From assembly GCA_903772945.1 (NCBI GenBank), contig CAICTM010001570.1, positions 1-26,696 of the forward strand: a stretch of 26,696 nucleotides of DNA, in the 5' to 3' direction. How positions within the stretch are numbered: the stretch's first letter is position 1; each line of letters starts with the position of its first letter. Of the stretch, positions 1-7,516 are shown one piece after another. A model generated the notes under the pieces. It did no database searches, was not told where the DNA came from, and saw nothing but the letters and a program-made list of their open reading frames with translations. The position numbers and the translations under genes are program-made. This stretch comes from Seminavis robusta. Lineage: Eukaryota; Bacillariophyta; Bacillariophyceae; Naviculales; Naviculaceae.

Positions 1-2378
1 TTCCTGCAGCAGTGCTTTGGCCGCCACCTCTGCGTCGTATGCAGAGGTCTTAGCCTTTTTGGAATCAGCAAGAGCCTTCACTTTGTCATCGCGTTCTTTT
101 AATTTGGTTGCTTGGAAGAATTCATCTGTGTTCATGTGTCGACCACCTGTCACATAGTGCATCTGTCCAGTTGTTTTGGCATTCTTGATCCCATCAATCC
201 TGGCTTGCGAATGAGCCTCAGTGACTCCAACGAAGGTACTTCTCTTGGGAGCCGCAATCAACAACTGTGATCCATCCATTCCACTGGAATTGAGAAAGTC
301 ACAAAAGAATTTGTTCATGGCTTCTTGATTCATCAACCTGCCGATATTTCCAGCGGGATCATCTGGTGCGCCGCTTGCCGCTAGTACAGATCTAGCTCTT
401 TCATCTGGGACTTCGTGTCGGACGTTTTGATTATGCAAAGCATTCCTTGTCAATGGAGCAGCACCAACCTTTGCCCACGCAGACAGATTGCTTTTGATGG
501 AGAAGGCATCAGAGAAGGCATCGCGGAGAACAGTATCAGTGACACCGGGGGGGCAAGGGGGGGGGGGACAAGGGGGTGGTGGGGGGGGGGGGGGAACGAT
601 CCTTTTCCCAAAGACCAACAAGGCAAGTCACTAACTTGAAGGTTCTTGTTCAAGTCAAACCTTGCTTGGGACCGACTCGCAGTTGTCTTTGTATCCAGTC
701 TTGAAGGGCCTAGTTTTGGTCTGTTTCTTGTGTCCGCTCCTGTTGTTTCGGCACTCCTGGGATCAAGTACAATCCTTGCAGTCTCAGATCGGCTAACATC
801 TCCACGTTGCTTCTTCCAGGTCCACTGTCGACTTTCACTAGAACTCGCTTTCCTGGAATGTCTTCAATGTCAGGATATAAGGTGAGTAAAGAGTTCTTCA
901 TGTACTTGTCGAGCTCAGCAGCATTCATACCGGCACGTTCATTCATTCCAAACTGCACGACGTTTGGTCTTCTCCTGAAAACCCCAAGAACCAACTGTAT
1001 CTTTCGTGTTCTCAAACCAGTCTATGCTGATTCGCTCTCTTTCAGCAGCAGTGGCCAACGTCTTCAGTTGGAAGTGAGGAGGAATTGGATCCCCTGCGGC
1101 AGTGCTTCCACAAATGATTGTACAAGAATAGCCACTCTTGTTCACTCTTGTTCCGCCACCAGAAATGTCTGGGGCATAGAAGGTCATGGGTGGACGTCCA
1201 CCTCTGTAACCGGTGGTGTCATCAAGAGAGCCATCTGTCTCATCAAAGTTGATAATCCGGTCAAGTTGCCCTTTGTAAAAGACAATCTCGCCCAGGAAAC
1301 GTCCATTGGCATCGAACTGTGGATCTTGGGGTGTTCTCTCTCGTCCAAATCCCAGTTCAATGACACTCGTCTTCCATGTATCGAACCAACTGTCAAGAAA
1401 GTAGTGAGTTGTCCAGAGTGCACGGCGCTGTTCCTGGATGTTTGCTTTGCCAGACGTTGGAAACTGATCAGCATGTTCTTTCTTTATCTTCAAGGTGAGA
1501 TCTGTGCGTGTCTTCTTGTACCCGCCTTTATTCACACAGGCATTAACTCTTCTGGAAAGGGCTGCAATAGTTGATTGCTTTGCCCCACCAGCTTGTTCAA
1601 GCTTCAAGAAGGTCACCACGGCACCACACAGCGCCTTCCAGATTCGTTTTGGAACTGACTATTCGGTCCTCTCTTCATTGGGGAAGTTCCCACAAGACCA
1701 TTCCGTACGTATCGAGCTGCAGTTTTGGGATCAACGTTCGAGTTGAATCGCTCATTGTTCTCATCAACTATCTTTCGAATGCTCTTCCTGTTGGCAACAG
1801 GTTTCTTCTTTTGTTTGGCAATCTGAGTGGTGATAATCTTCATAGCATCTTTATCTCTCTTGGTGAGTTGTGCCTTTTTGGCCCAAGCTTTTTGGAGTTG
1901 TTTGCTTGATCTCCTATTTTTCTTTTGCTTTGTGCTATCTTCTTCTGCATACACGGAAGCAAGTGCACTGTCCATTTCATCTACCACCAACACAGTTGGG
2001 CTGTCCACCACTGCATCTGAAGGCGACGGATTGGTGGTAAGAGTGGAGTTGCTTGTGGAAGAATTCTGAGATGCAGGAGTGCTGCGAGTCAATGTGCTTT
2101 GACTGGCAACAAAGTGGAGGCATTGACACTAGCACCACCTCGGCAGGTACAGCGGCAACCTGTGTTGAGACAAGTTTCTTTGCCTTCCTTCTCACTTGTT
2201 GGTACCATTTCATGTTCTTTCGCTCAGGGGTCTGGAAGCCAACAATTCTCATCGCGTCAACTATCTTGACCTTGCCTTTGGCTATGGCGACAATTCCAGA
2301 GGCCTGCTCCACTAACTCTCCCATATTGTTTGTTTCATCCGACATGGTGGAGGATGGATGGTGCCGGTGTTGAGCCAC
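1..2378 (-). pseudogene. Degenerate DDE transposase gene (partial at left edge)
   Basis: Minus-strand reading-frame blocks follow each other in different frames: about 2378-2090 (N-terminal helical region), 2092-1613 (Lys/Arg-rich, with a KSIRKIVDENNERF stretch), 1619-940, 1015-710, and then further pieces to base 1, where the frame is still open at the edge. The third block has NFDETDGSLD, a typical first catalytic Asp context of DDE_1/pogo-like transposases, and CGSTAAGDPIPPHF. The fourth has VLVKVDSGPGRSN (second Asp) and TQETDQN (third acidic position). The part from about 530 to 1 reads KSNLSAWAKVGAAPLTRNAL and onward with no stop. At least four frame changes and a homopolymer tract at 547-594 separate the blocks. 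No splice sites explain the shifts, so I call it a dead copy. The DDE assignment rests on motif context, and the exact superfamily is uncertain. Confidence 0.72.
547..594. repeat. G-rich homopolymer tract in the transposase relic
   Basis: The plus strand is almost pure G for 48 bases, broken only by short CAA, ACA and TGGT interruptions. On the coding strand of the relic it would read as a Pro/Cys run. It coincides with loss of frame and has several G-runs of four or more, so it could form a G-quadruplex. Homopolymer length in an assembly is also error-prone. Confidence 0.8.
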
Positions 2379-2752
2379 CCAGATGCAGCCAAAACGAAGC
2401 TATCGGCAACTTTACAGTGCTGTAACAGGCGTTGGAACGAGATCGAATCGAGAACAAGCAGATAACAGAATCGATTTACTCTTTTCTACAGTGATCACCC
2501 CATCGTCTTTGTGCATGCATGATAACATCACTACCTAATATACAACTGCGATCTTCTTTCCTGTGCAGTTCCCCCAAAACGGCGTCAGGAGCGCATGGTC
2601 GACTGGTTTTCTGAGAAACAGAAAAGATGTAAATTTTCGGCAGCTCATAACCCACCTAAAACTAGTACGTTTGTCACAAAGGGTTAGCTTTGGGACCACA
2701 AGACATAAATGATACTTTCACAAGTAAACGGGAGATCGGTCTGTCATAAACG
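2379..2752. other. Intergenic, no gene seen
   Basis: This stretch separates the transposase relic from the reverse-transcriptase relic. I see no open frame with coding character, no RNA gene signature and no clear repeat in it. Confidence 0.5.
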
Positions 2753-3136
2753 TCATTTGAAAAGTAGAAAATTGAGTTGGAGCACTAGCAATGAAGCAAG
2801 TTGTAAAAGAATCTTGGTTTGGGGGGCAAGCATGCCATGATCCACAGAAACAACAAAAGGATGGAAGGAAGCGCGATCGGACTCGCACGCATCTTTATAT
2901 TTTGAAATTTTGTCGCGTTCTCGTTGGGTTAAAACTTTGATTGAATCTTTGTTTCGGTAAGAGGCACAGTCTAAATCTGTGACACGTACATCAATAATAG
3001 CAGGAGTACCACGTTCGAACAAGCCGCAAATGGAAAGATCACCACGCAAGAGCTGGGGGGAGAAGGGGAGCAAGGTAAAGATGACCCGGCAGGGATAAGT
3101 AGAGCGAACAGATGGAATGGTGGTTCCGACTGACAC
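2753..3136 (-). pseudogene. Retroelement reverse-transcriptase C-terminal relic
   Basis: The 127-codon frame contains LRGDLSICGLFERGT, then IDVRVTDLDCASYRNKDS, KVLTQRERDKISKYKDAC and FHPFVVSVDHGMLAP. This series (RGD, IDVRVTD.D..SY, KVL..., KY..AC, F.PFV.SVDG) is the conserved region that follows the polymerase domain in many reverse-transcriptase-like proteins of diatoms and oomycetes. No polymerase motif (such as YADD) is found upstream on the minus strand, and an extra residue breaks the usual SVDG motif. It is therefore a truncated, probably inactive fragment. The ATG at 3136 is only the first ATG of the open stretch, not a supported start. Identification is from memory of the family, without an alignment. 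Confidence 0.6.
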
Positions 3137-3505
3137 TTAGAGAACCAAAGCATTCACACCAATAGAACCAAGGTGCATTGGGATTTCATTGGGTGCCGGA
3201 GATAGCCATCGCCGTGCACTCATATTAAGCCATCACGTTTGGCAATCCAGACATGCGAAGCTGAATGGAACCAGATAAACACAGTCCACAGAGACTGGGA
3301 GACGAGCTGGGGGAGGGGGTAAGACCAAAAACCAAGAAAGAAGAGCAAATTAATTAATAATAAAATTGAAGGGACCCCTGAACTTTGCGGTGGTACAGTA
3401 CATGTACCTTCTAACTGAAATCGAATCTGATATGTGAACGTCTTAGCGAAGGAAACGCTTTCTCACTCACCCACAGCACCACGGAGTGATCACCATGATG
3501 GTGAT
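3137..3505. other. Intergenic, AT-rich; left flank of the transposon
   Basis: No RNA gene or clear full coding frame is seen. An AT-rich patch lies near 3345-3370. From about 3430 one plus-strand frame becomes open towards the transposon insertion point and is in phase with the frame that resumes at 5180. A 9-bp inverted repeat (GATCACCAT / ATGGTGATC, 3488-3506) abuts the insertion site. Confidence 0.5.
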
Positions 3506-3512
3506 CCTAAGA
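3506..3512. repeat. Left target-site duplication CCTAAGA
   Basis: This heptamer immediately precedes the CCGGTCTC terminus and is repeated exactly after the right terminus. Because the ends begin with CCGG, the exact element border could shift by a base or two. Confidence 0.8.
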
Positions 3513-3819
3513 CCGGTCTCTACCAGAGCGACTAAAGTAGCGACTAAGCCATATTTTGTAGTTTAGTCCATAGTTTAGTCTCTTGGGGTGGTGTCTACCC
3601 AAGCAACTAAACGTCATACAGACTAAAGCCTTTAGTCGAAATGTTGGTTCACGGACTAAAGGGAGGCTGGTTAGTCGGTGAGTGAATGTACGGACTAAAG
3701 CCTCTTTAAGAACAGCAAATCCAATAGGAAACAACACAACTGCATGCCACTGAGTTTGATAACAAATTCCACACTCCTAGACTCACTATTAGGCCATCGA
3801 AGCAGTGCCAATAGAGAAG

Positions 3820-4826
3820 AGGTGCAAACGATCGAAAAATTGAATGATACTAGTAATAAGTAGAGGTGCAAACAATCGTCAATGAATGAATATAGTAGAT
3901 GTGAAAACAGACTCGAATCGATCGATCGTATGTGGATATAGATAGATATAGAGGTGCAAACGATTCGATCAAACAATTGAATGATAATAGTATTATTTAA
4001 TAGTAGAGTGCAAACTGATCGAAATGAATGATAGTAAGGTGCAAACGATCGATCAAATCGATCGATCGAATGAATAATGATATGTAGATGGTGCAAACGA
4101 TCGATCATATACAATTTGAATATACTATTATATTTCAAATAATAGTAGAGGTGCAAACGATCGAAGATGAATTATACTAGAGTGCAAACGATCATCGTCG
4201 ATCGATCGATCGAATGAAATGAAAGGATAGTAGTGTCACAATACGATACTGATCAACAATGATAGTGAGTTGACTCAACAGTAAAGAGGTAGAACGGTGC
4301 ACGATGACATGATGTTCAGAAGGCATACATCGATCGAATCGACTTCGATTCGGAATGAATGAATGATAGATAGATGTGCAAACGATCGACAAAAATGAAA
4401 TGAAACTAGTATAAGTTAGTCAGAGGTAAACGATCTCGAACATTGAATGATCAGTAGAGGTGCAACGATCGATCGATAACGATACTGAATCGATCAGATA
4501 GGTGCAAACTGACTAAGATTGAAGATAGTATGGTGCAAACGATCGATCAAACAATTGAATGATACTAGTATTATTGAATAGTAGAGGTGCAAACGATCGA
4601 CATGAATGATAGTAGAGGCAACACGATCGATCGATTCGAGGACGATCGATCGATCGAATGAATGAATGATAGTAGAGGTGCAAACGATCGATCAAACAAT
4701 TGAATGATACTAGTATTATTAATAGTAGAGGTGCAAACGATCGAATGAATGATAGTAGAGGTGCAAACGATCGAACGATTGAATGATAGTAGAGGTGCAA
4801 ATGAGACAGAGGAGAGGTGCATCGCA
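3820..4826. repeat. GGTGCAAACGATCGA minisatellite inside the transposon
   Basis: About twenty irregular copies of a unit starting GAGGTGCAAACGATCGA, usually followed by a spacer of the type CAAACAATTGAATGATA and then an AGTATTATTAATAGTAG tail, with unit lengths of roughly 30-55 bp. The best-preserved long units start near 3951, 4532 and 4676. GATCGATC palindromes are strongly enriched. Spacing and sequence are too irregular, and spacers too similar to each other, for a CRISPR array. It makes up about 60% of the transposon. Confidence 0.88.
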
Positions 4827-4859
4827 ATGGTGTGTTTTGAGTCTTGTTATCTCAAAAAA

Positions 4860-4977
4860 GTAATCACTTCTGTGAAGTCTTTGTTTGAGTCCTTTAAATC
4901 CACCATGCTGATAGAATATTGGTAGCCCACCAAGTGATCACTTTTGTTAAATCTTGTTTGAGTCCTTTATGTCCACT
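4860..4977. repeat. Imperfect 45-bp direct repeat pair in the transposon
   Basis: Two similar segments, about 4860-4904 and 4933-4977, both run from a (G)TAATCACTT/GTGATCACTT start through TTGTTTGAGTCCTTTA to TCCAC. They lie between the minisatellite and the right subterminal motif cluster. Confidence 0.65.
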
Positions 4978-5179
4978 AGTGTTCCGTTTAGTCATTTGTT
5001 TAGTGCTGGGTAGACAGGTCCAAATGACTAAAGAACTGACTAAATTGGTTAGTCCGAGATTTAGTCATCTGCTGGTAGACACCACCATTACTAAAGGATA
5101 ATGACTAAATCTTGAACTAAACAACCACCTTAGAAAGGATTCCTTTAGTCGCTACTTTAGTCGCTCCGGTAGAGACCGG

Positions 5180-5186
5180 CCTAAGA
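5180..5186. repeat. Right target-site duplication CCTAAGA
   Basis: Exact copy of 3506-3512, directly after the right terminal inverted repeat. Confidence 0.8.
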
Positions 5187-5800
5187 AAATTACGAAGAAG
5201 GCTTCTCCTTCGGACCTCAAGGGAGACCGAGAATACGAAGAACCACGGTGCAAATGGCGGCCTACATCAGAGATTTTTGATGTGTATACGTCGCATCCTC
5301 CTCATCTTAGTCATGTGATTCCAAAGATCAAATTTTTGAGTGCGGACGATCCTGCTTATTTTGTAGAGTATACTACTGACGCCGAAATTCATGCAGCGCT
5401 GGGGGTTGCAGGTGCTCCACCAGGTCTGGCCGCCTCTGCTGCGGCTTCTGCCGCTAATTTCAAGACTTGGATCTACAACAGCTTCGTTTCGGACAATCGC
5501 ATTCGCGTAGCTGACAATTTGGTGGGGGGTTTTAGTCAGGAAGCATTCCAATGTCTATTCAATAACGAGGCCCAATCGGTGGAGAACGCAAGTGTCGTTG
5601 GTTATCTTGGTTGGAAGCACGCACTCGTGGCTGGGAATCTGCGAACAGGAAAAATCTATCGAATGACTCCAGCATCAGGAGGAGCGTCGGGTGGGGGAAA
5701 ATCACCGCAGGGGCAAAGATCTGATGCGAGAAGTCTGTGGAATATACCATTCTATAGAATCTCATACCATTCTATAGAATCAGCCGTTTTCATTCTATAG
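5180..5800 (+). CDS. Unidentified reading frame interrupted by the transposon
   Basis: The frame is open from the right target duplication to a stop at 5798-5800. It reads PKKITKKASPSDLKGDREYE and later FKTWIYNSFVSDNRIRVADN, LVGGFSQEAFQCLFNN and GWKHALVAGNLRTGKIYRM, with an Ala/Gly-rich linker between. The composition is protein-like but I do not recognise the family. If the transposon and one target copy are removed, the same frame continues leftward through APRSDHHDGD to a stop near 3431, so the insertion probably split an exon. The last codons run into ATTCTATAGAAT repeats, so the true 3' end may be lost or spliced. No ATG start is visible in the 3' part. It could be a gene fragment or part of another mobile element. 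Confidence 0.4.
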   Translation, partial: PKKITKKASPSDLKGDREYEEPRCKWRPTSEIFDVYTSHPPHLSHVIPKIKFLSADDPAYFVEYTTDAEIHAALGVAGAPPGLAASAAASAANFKTWIYNSFVSDNRIRVADNLVGGFSQEAFQCLFNNEAQSVENASVVGYLGWKHALVAGNLRTGKIYRMTPASGGASGGGKSPQGQRSDARSLWNIPFYRISYHSIESAVFIL

Positions 5801-5803
5801 AAT
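5749..5803. repeat. ATTCTATAGAAT palindrome cluster (left, 3 copies)
   Basis: Three exact copies of the 12-bp palindrome, at 5749-5760, 5769-5780 and 5792-5803. Confidence 0.9.
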
Positions 5804-5971
5804 GGGAAGGGCACAGAAACGTCACAGCACCTCTTCCACAGTCAAATCTTGACTGTCAACAGGTGATTGAATCATTCGAGTTGTTCTTTAATTATTCGAG
5901 TCCTCAGTCGATTGATTGCATCTCTATGCATAGTCTACTTCAAGCCTGCCCCTCAGCCAATCGGAGTGTCT

Positions 5972-6240
5972 CCGGTGCAGATTGGTAGGCCATCCTCATT
6001 GAAATCATATCAGCTCGGGAAGGTTTTCTTTTCTCGGCCCATGACAGTCAAGTTGGAGAACAAGGGTAAGTCTCCGGTTTTCTGCTGTTCAGCACAGAAA
6101 GCAAACCTCGTATCTATTTGTTGTTTTCTCTGCTGCACTGCCGACGGCCGAGGAAATCCCATTGTCGATGTTCGATTGCTACGGATAACAAAAGACAGAG
6201 GCTCTGTTTAGTCCAGCCCTAGCTAGCTAGTAGTTTCAGC
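5972..6240 (+). repeat. Dispersed repeat, copy related to 20293-20660
   Basis: From a GTGCAG near 5972 through TCTCGGCCCATGAC, GTTGGAGAACAAGGGTA, ATCTATTTGTTGTTTTCTC and CTGCACTGC to TCCAGCCCTA, this stretch is collinear with 20293-20580 at high identity. The first part looks like an exon, with an acceptor-like GTGCAG and a donor-like GGGTAAGT. Two further partial copies of the tail (TCCAGCCCTA..., GTCATTGAATGGCA) follow at about 6205-6290 and 6375-6440. An open frame at 5867-6211 runs through it but has no recognisable domain, so I do not call it a gene. Confidence 0.75.
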
Positions 6241-6490
6241 CTGATCAAAAGTCATCGAGTCATTGAATGGCAACAATCAACCATGCAGAGGAGGCTACAC
6301 GACAACACACAGAGATTAGAGATCCTCCTGATAACAAGAAGAAGAGAGGAGAGAAGAGGGTTGATTGATGGAGGCGGCTCTGTTGACTCCAGCCCTATCA
6401 CCAGCCTGAATGCGTCAAGTCATTGAATGGCAGCAACAGTGAGCGCCCCGGTAGATGCAACAACACTGTTCTACAGATTTTTCATGTTTC

Positions 6491-6755
6491 ATTCCATAGA
6501 ATCAGAAAAATAGAAGATGATTCTACAGAATCAAGAGAAAATTTAATTGATTCTATAGAATATGATGTGTGATTCTATAGAATATGATGTGTGATTCTAT
6601 AGAATATGATTTCTACAGATTCTCACATACTTTGATTCTATAGATTGATCTGATTCTATAGAATTCTAATATACCTTCCTCAAGTATTCTATAGAATCAG
6701 ACCATTCTACCGATTTTTTCTCCATTCTTTAGAATCATCTGATTCTATAGACTTC
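6491..6755. repeat. ATTCTATAGAAT palindrome cluster (right)
   Basis: Five exact copies (6550-6561, 6572-6583, 6594-6605, 6653-6664, 6686-6697) and several one- or two-mismatch copies. Three of the exact copies sit in a 22-bp tandem repeat (motif plus ATGATGTGTG) at about 6548-6612. Together with 5749-5803 it brackets the dispersed repeat between them. Confidence 0.88.
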
Positions 6756-6787
6756 TAGTAACAGATCCCATACTATGCTCTACTTCA

Positions 6788-7186
6788 ATGATTAGAGAAT
6801 TGCCTGATATCAGAGCTTTCCGAAATCGTATGTTCATTCAGTACTCTAGAGTAGCTAGCTCTAGCAGCTGCTCTAGGTGGCCAAATGATATGATGTACTT
6901 AGCTCAGGGCATCATCATAATATCAGAGCAGAAGAACACGCGGAATCGTGCATCAACACAATGGGAGTTAGGCATGGAGGATGCCGACCCCATCACGCTT
7001 TCGTCGTTGTGGAAACGCTTGATAGCTTTATACACCATCTTTGCTATTAATACTCTGGCTAGGTACAAGACATGGGTAGCCGAGGGAAGAGAAAATTCCA
7101 TTCCAGTCAGTACTTATAGTTTCGAAGTTGTGGTGGCACCTGAGAAGTATGAACTGTTTGCTACGATGAGACAAGTGCTTCAATAA
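6788..7186 (+). CDS. Hypothetical 132-aa ORF, weakly supported
   Basis: An ATG-initiated frame directly after the palindrome cluster. It contains LSSLWKRLIALYTIFAINTL, a possible hydrophobic helix, and VSTYSFEVVVAPEKYELF near the end. No family is recognised, no splice structure is evident, and the first 30 residues have a low-complexity Ser/Arg look. It is convergent with the NADPH oxidase gene. It may be a relic or chance frame. Confidence 0.22.
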   Translation: MIRELPDIRAFRNRMFIQYSRVASSSSCSRWPNDMMYLAQGIIIISEQKNTRNRASTQWELGMEDADPITLSSLWKRLIALYTIFAINTLARYKTWVAEGRENSIPVSTYSFEVVVAPEKYELFATMRQVLQ

Positions 7187-7516
7187 AGGCTGCTTTGCTA
7201 GCGAGTTTGAGTACCGAAAACCAAACGTGGAAAAGGTAACGAAAACATGGTTGCTGCTCTTTCCTTGCTCCTGGTCAAAACAGTCGAGTTGGAAGCTGAA
7301 ACAATAACAACCCTGCTGCTCTAAAGTGAGCCCTCTCCCGGGACGATGGTTTCGTTTGCTAGATAGTACCAACAATAGATAGTACCACCAACAATAACGA
7401 CACTCGCAACATCAGACACGAAAGTTCTAGCTCAGAAAGGAACAAAAGAACTGGACGTCTATTTTGAAAAGGCGCTACAACATAGTCGCCTTCTCCATTG
7501 GAAGGCAGCCATCTTC
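7187..7516. other. 3' flank of the NADPH oxidase gene
   Basis: This holds the presumed 3' UTR of the minus-strand oxidase. Apart from a short duplicated ATAGATAGTACCA near 7359-7390 I see no feature. No minus-strand AATAAA is present. Confidence 0.45.

Larger units (their letters stand above)
3513..5179. mobile_element. Non-autonomous TIR DNA transposon (1,667 bp)
   Basis: The ends are inverted repeats: 3513-3547 and 5145-5179 match at 34 of 35 positions, beginning CCGGTCTCTACC. The element is flanked by the identical heptamer CCTAAGA at 3506-3512 and 5180-5186, a target-site duplication. Subterminal sequence is full of TTTAGTC/GACTAAA motifs in both orientations, the kind of clustered short motif that transposases bind, and a second inverted pair (GGTGGTGTCTACC 3587-3599, reverse complement 5074-5086) lies inside each end. 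There is no transposase frame; the minus-strand open frames inside are only read-outs of the minisatellite. Superfamily is unclear: 7 bp is unusual (hAT and P make 8, Mutator 9; Dada-type elements make 6-7). The near-identical TIRs suggest a recent insertion. Confidence 0.88.

Noticed and set aside
807..1574. 255-codon plus-strand frame
   Set aside because: Antisense to the transposase blocks that carry the catalytic motifs.
3820..4826. Possible CRISPR array
   Set aside because: Units vary in length from about 30 to 55 bp, the spacers are themselves related sequences, and the context is a eukaryotic transposon.
3695..4827. Minus-strand open frames with repeated SFAPLLSFIRS-like peptides
   Set aside because: They are direct read-outs of the GGTGCAAACGATCGA minisatellite inside the transposon, with no domain or independent coding signal.
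5867..6211. 114-codon plus-strand frame
   Set aside because: Runs through a dispersed repeat with splice-like borders and its related copy near 20300 is interrupted, so it is not treated as a gene.
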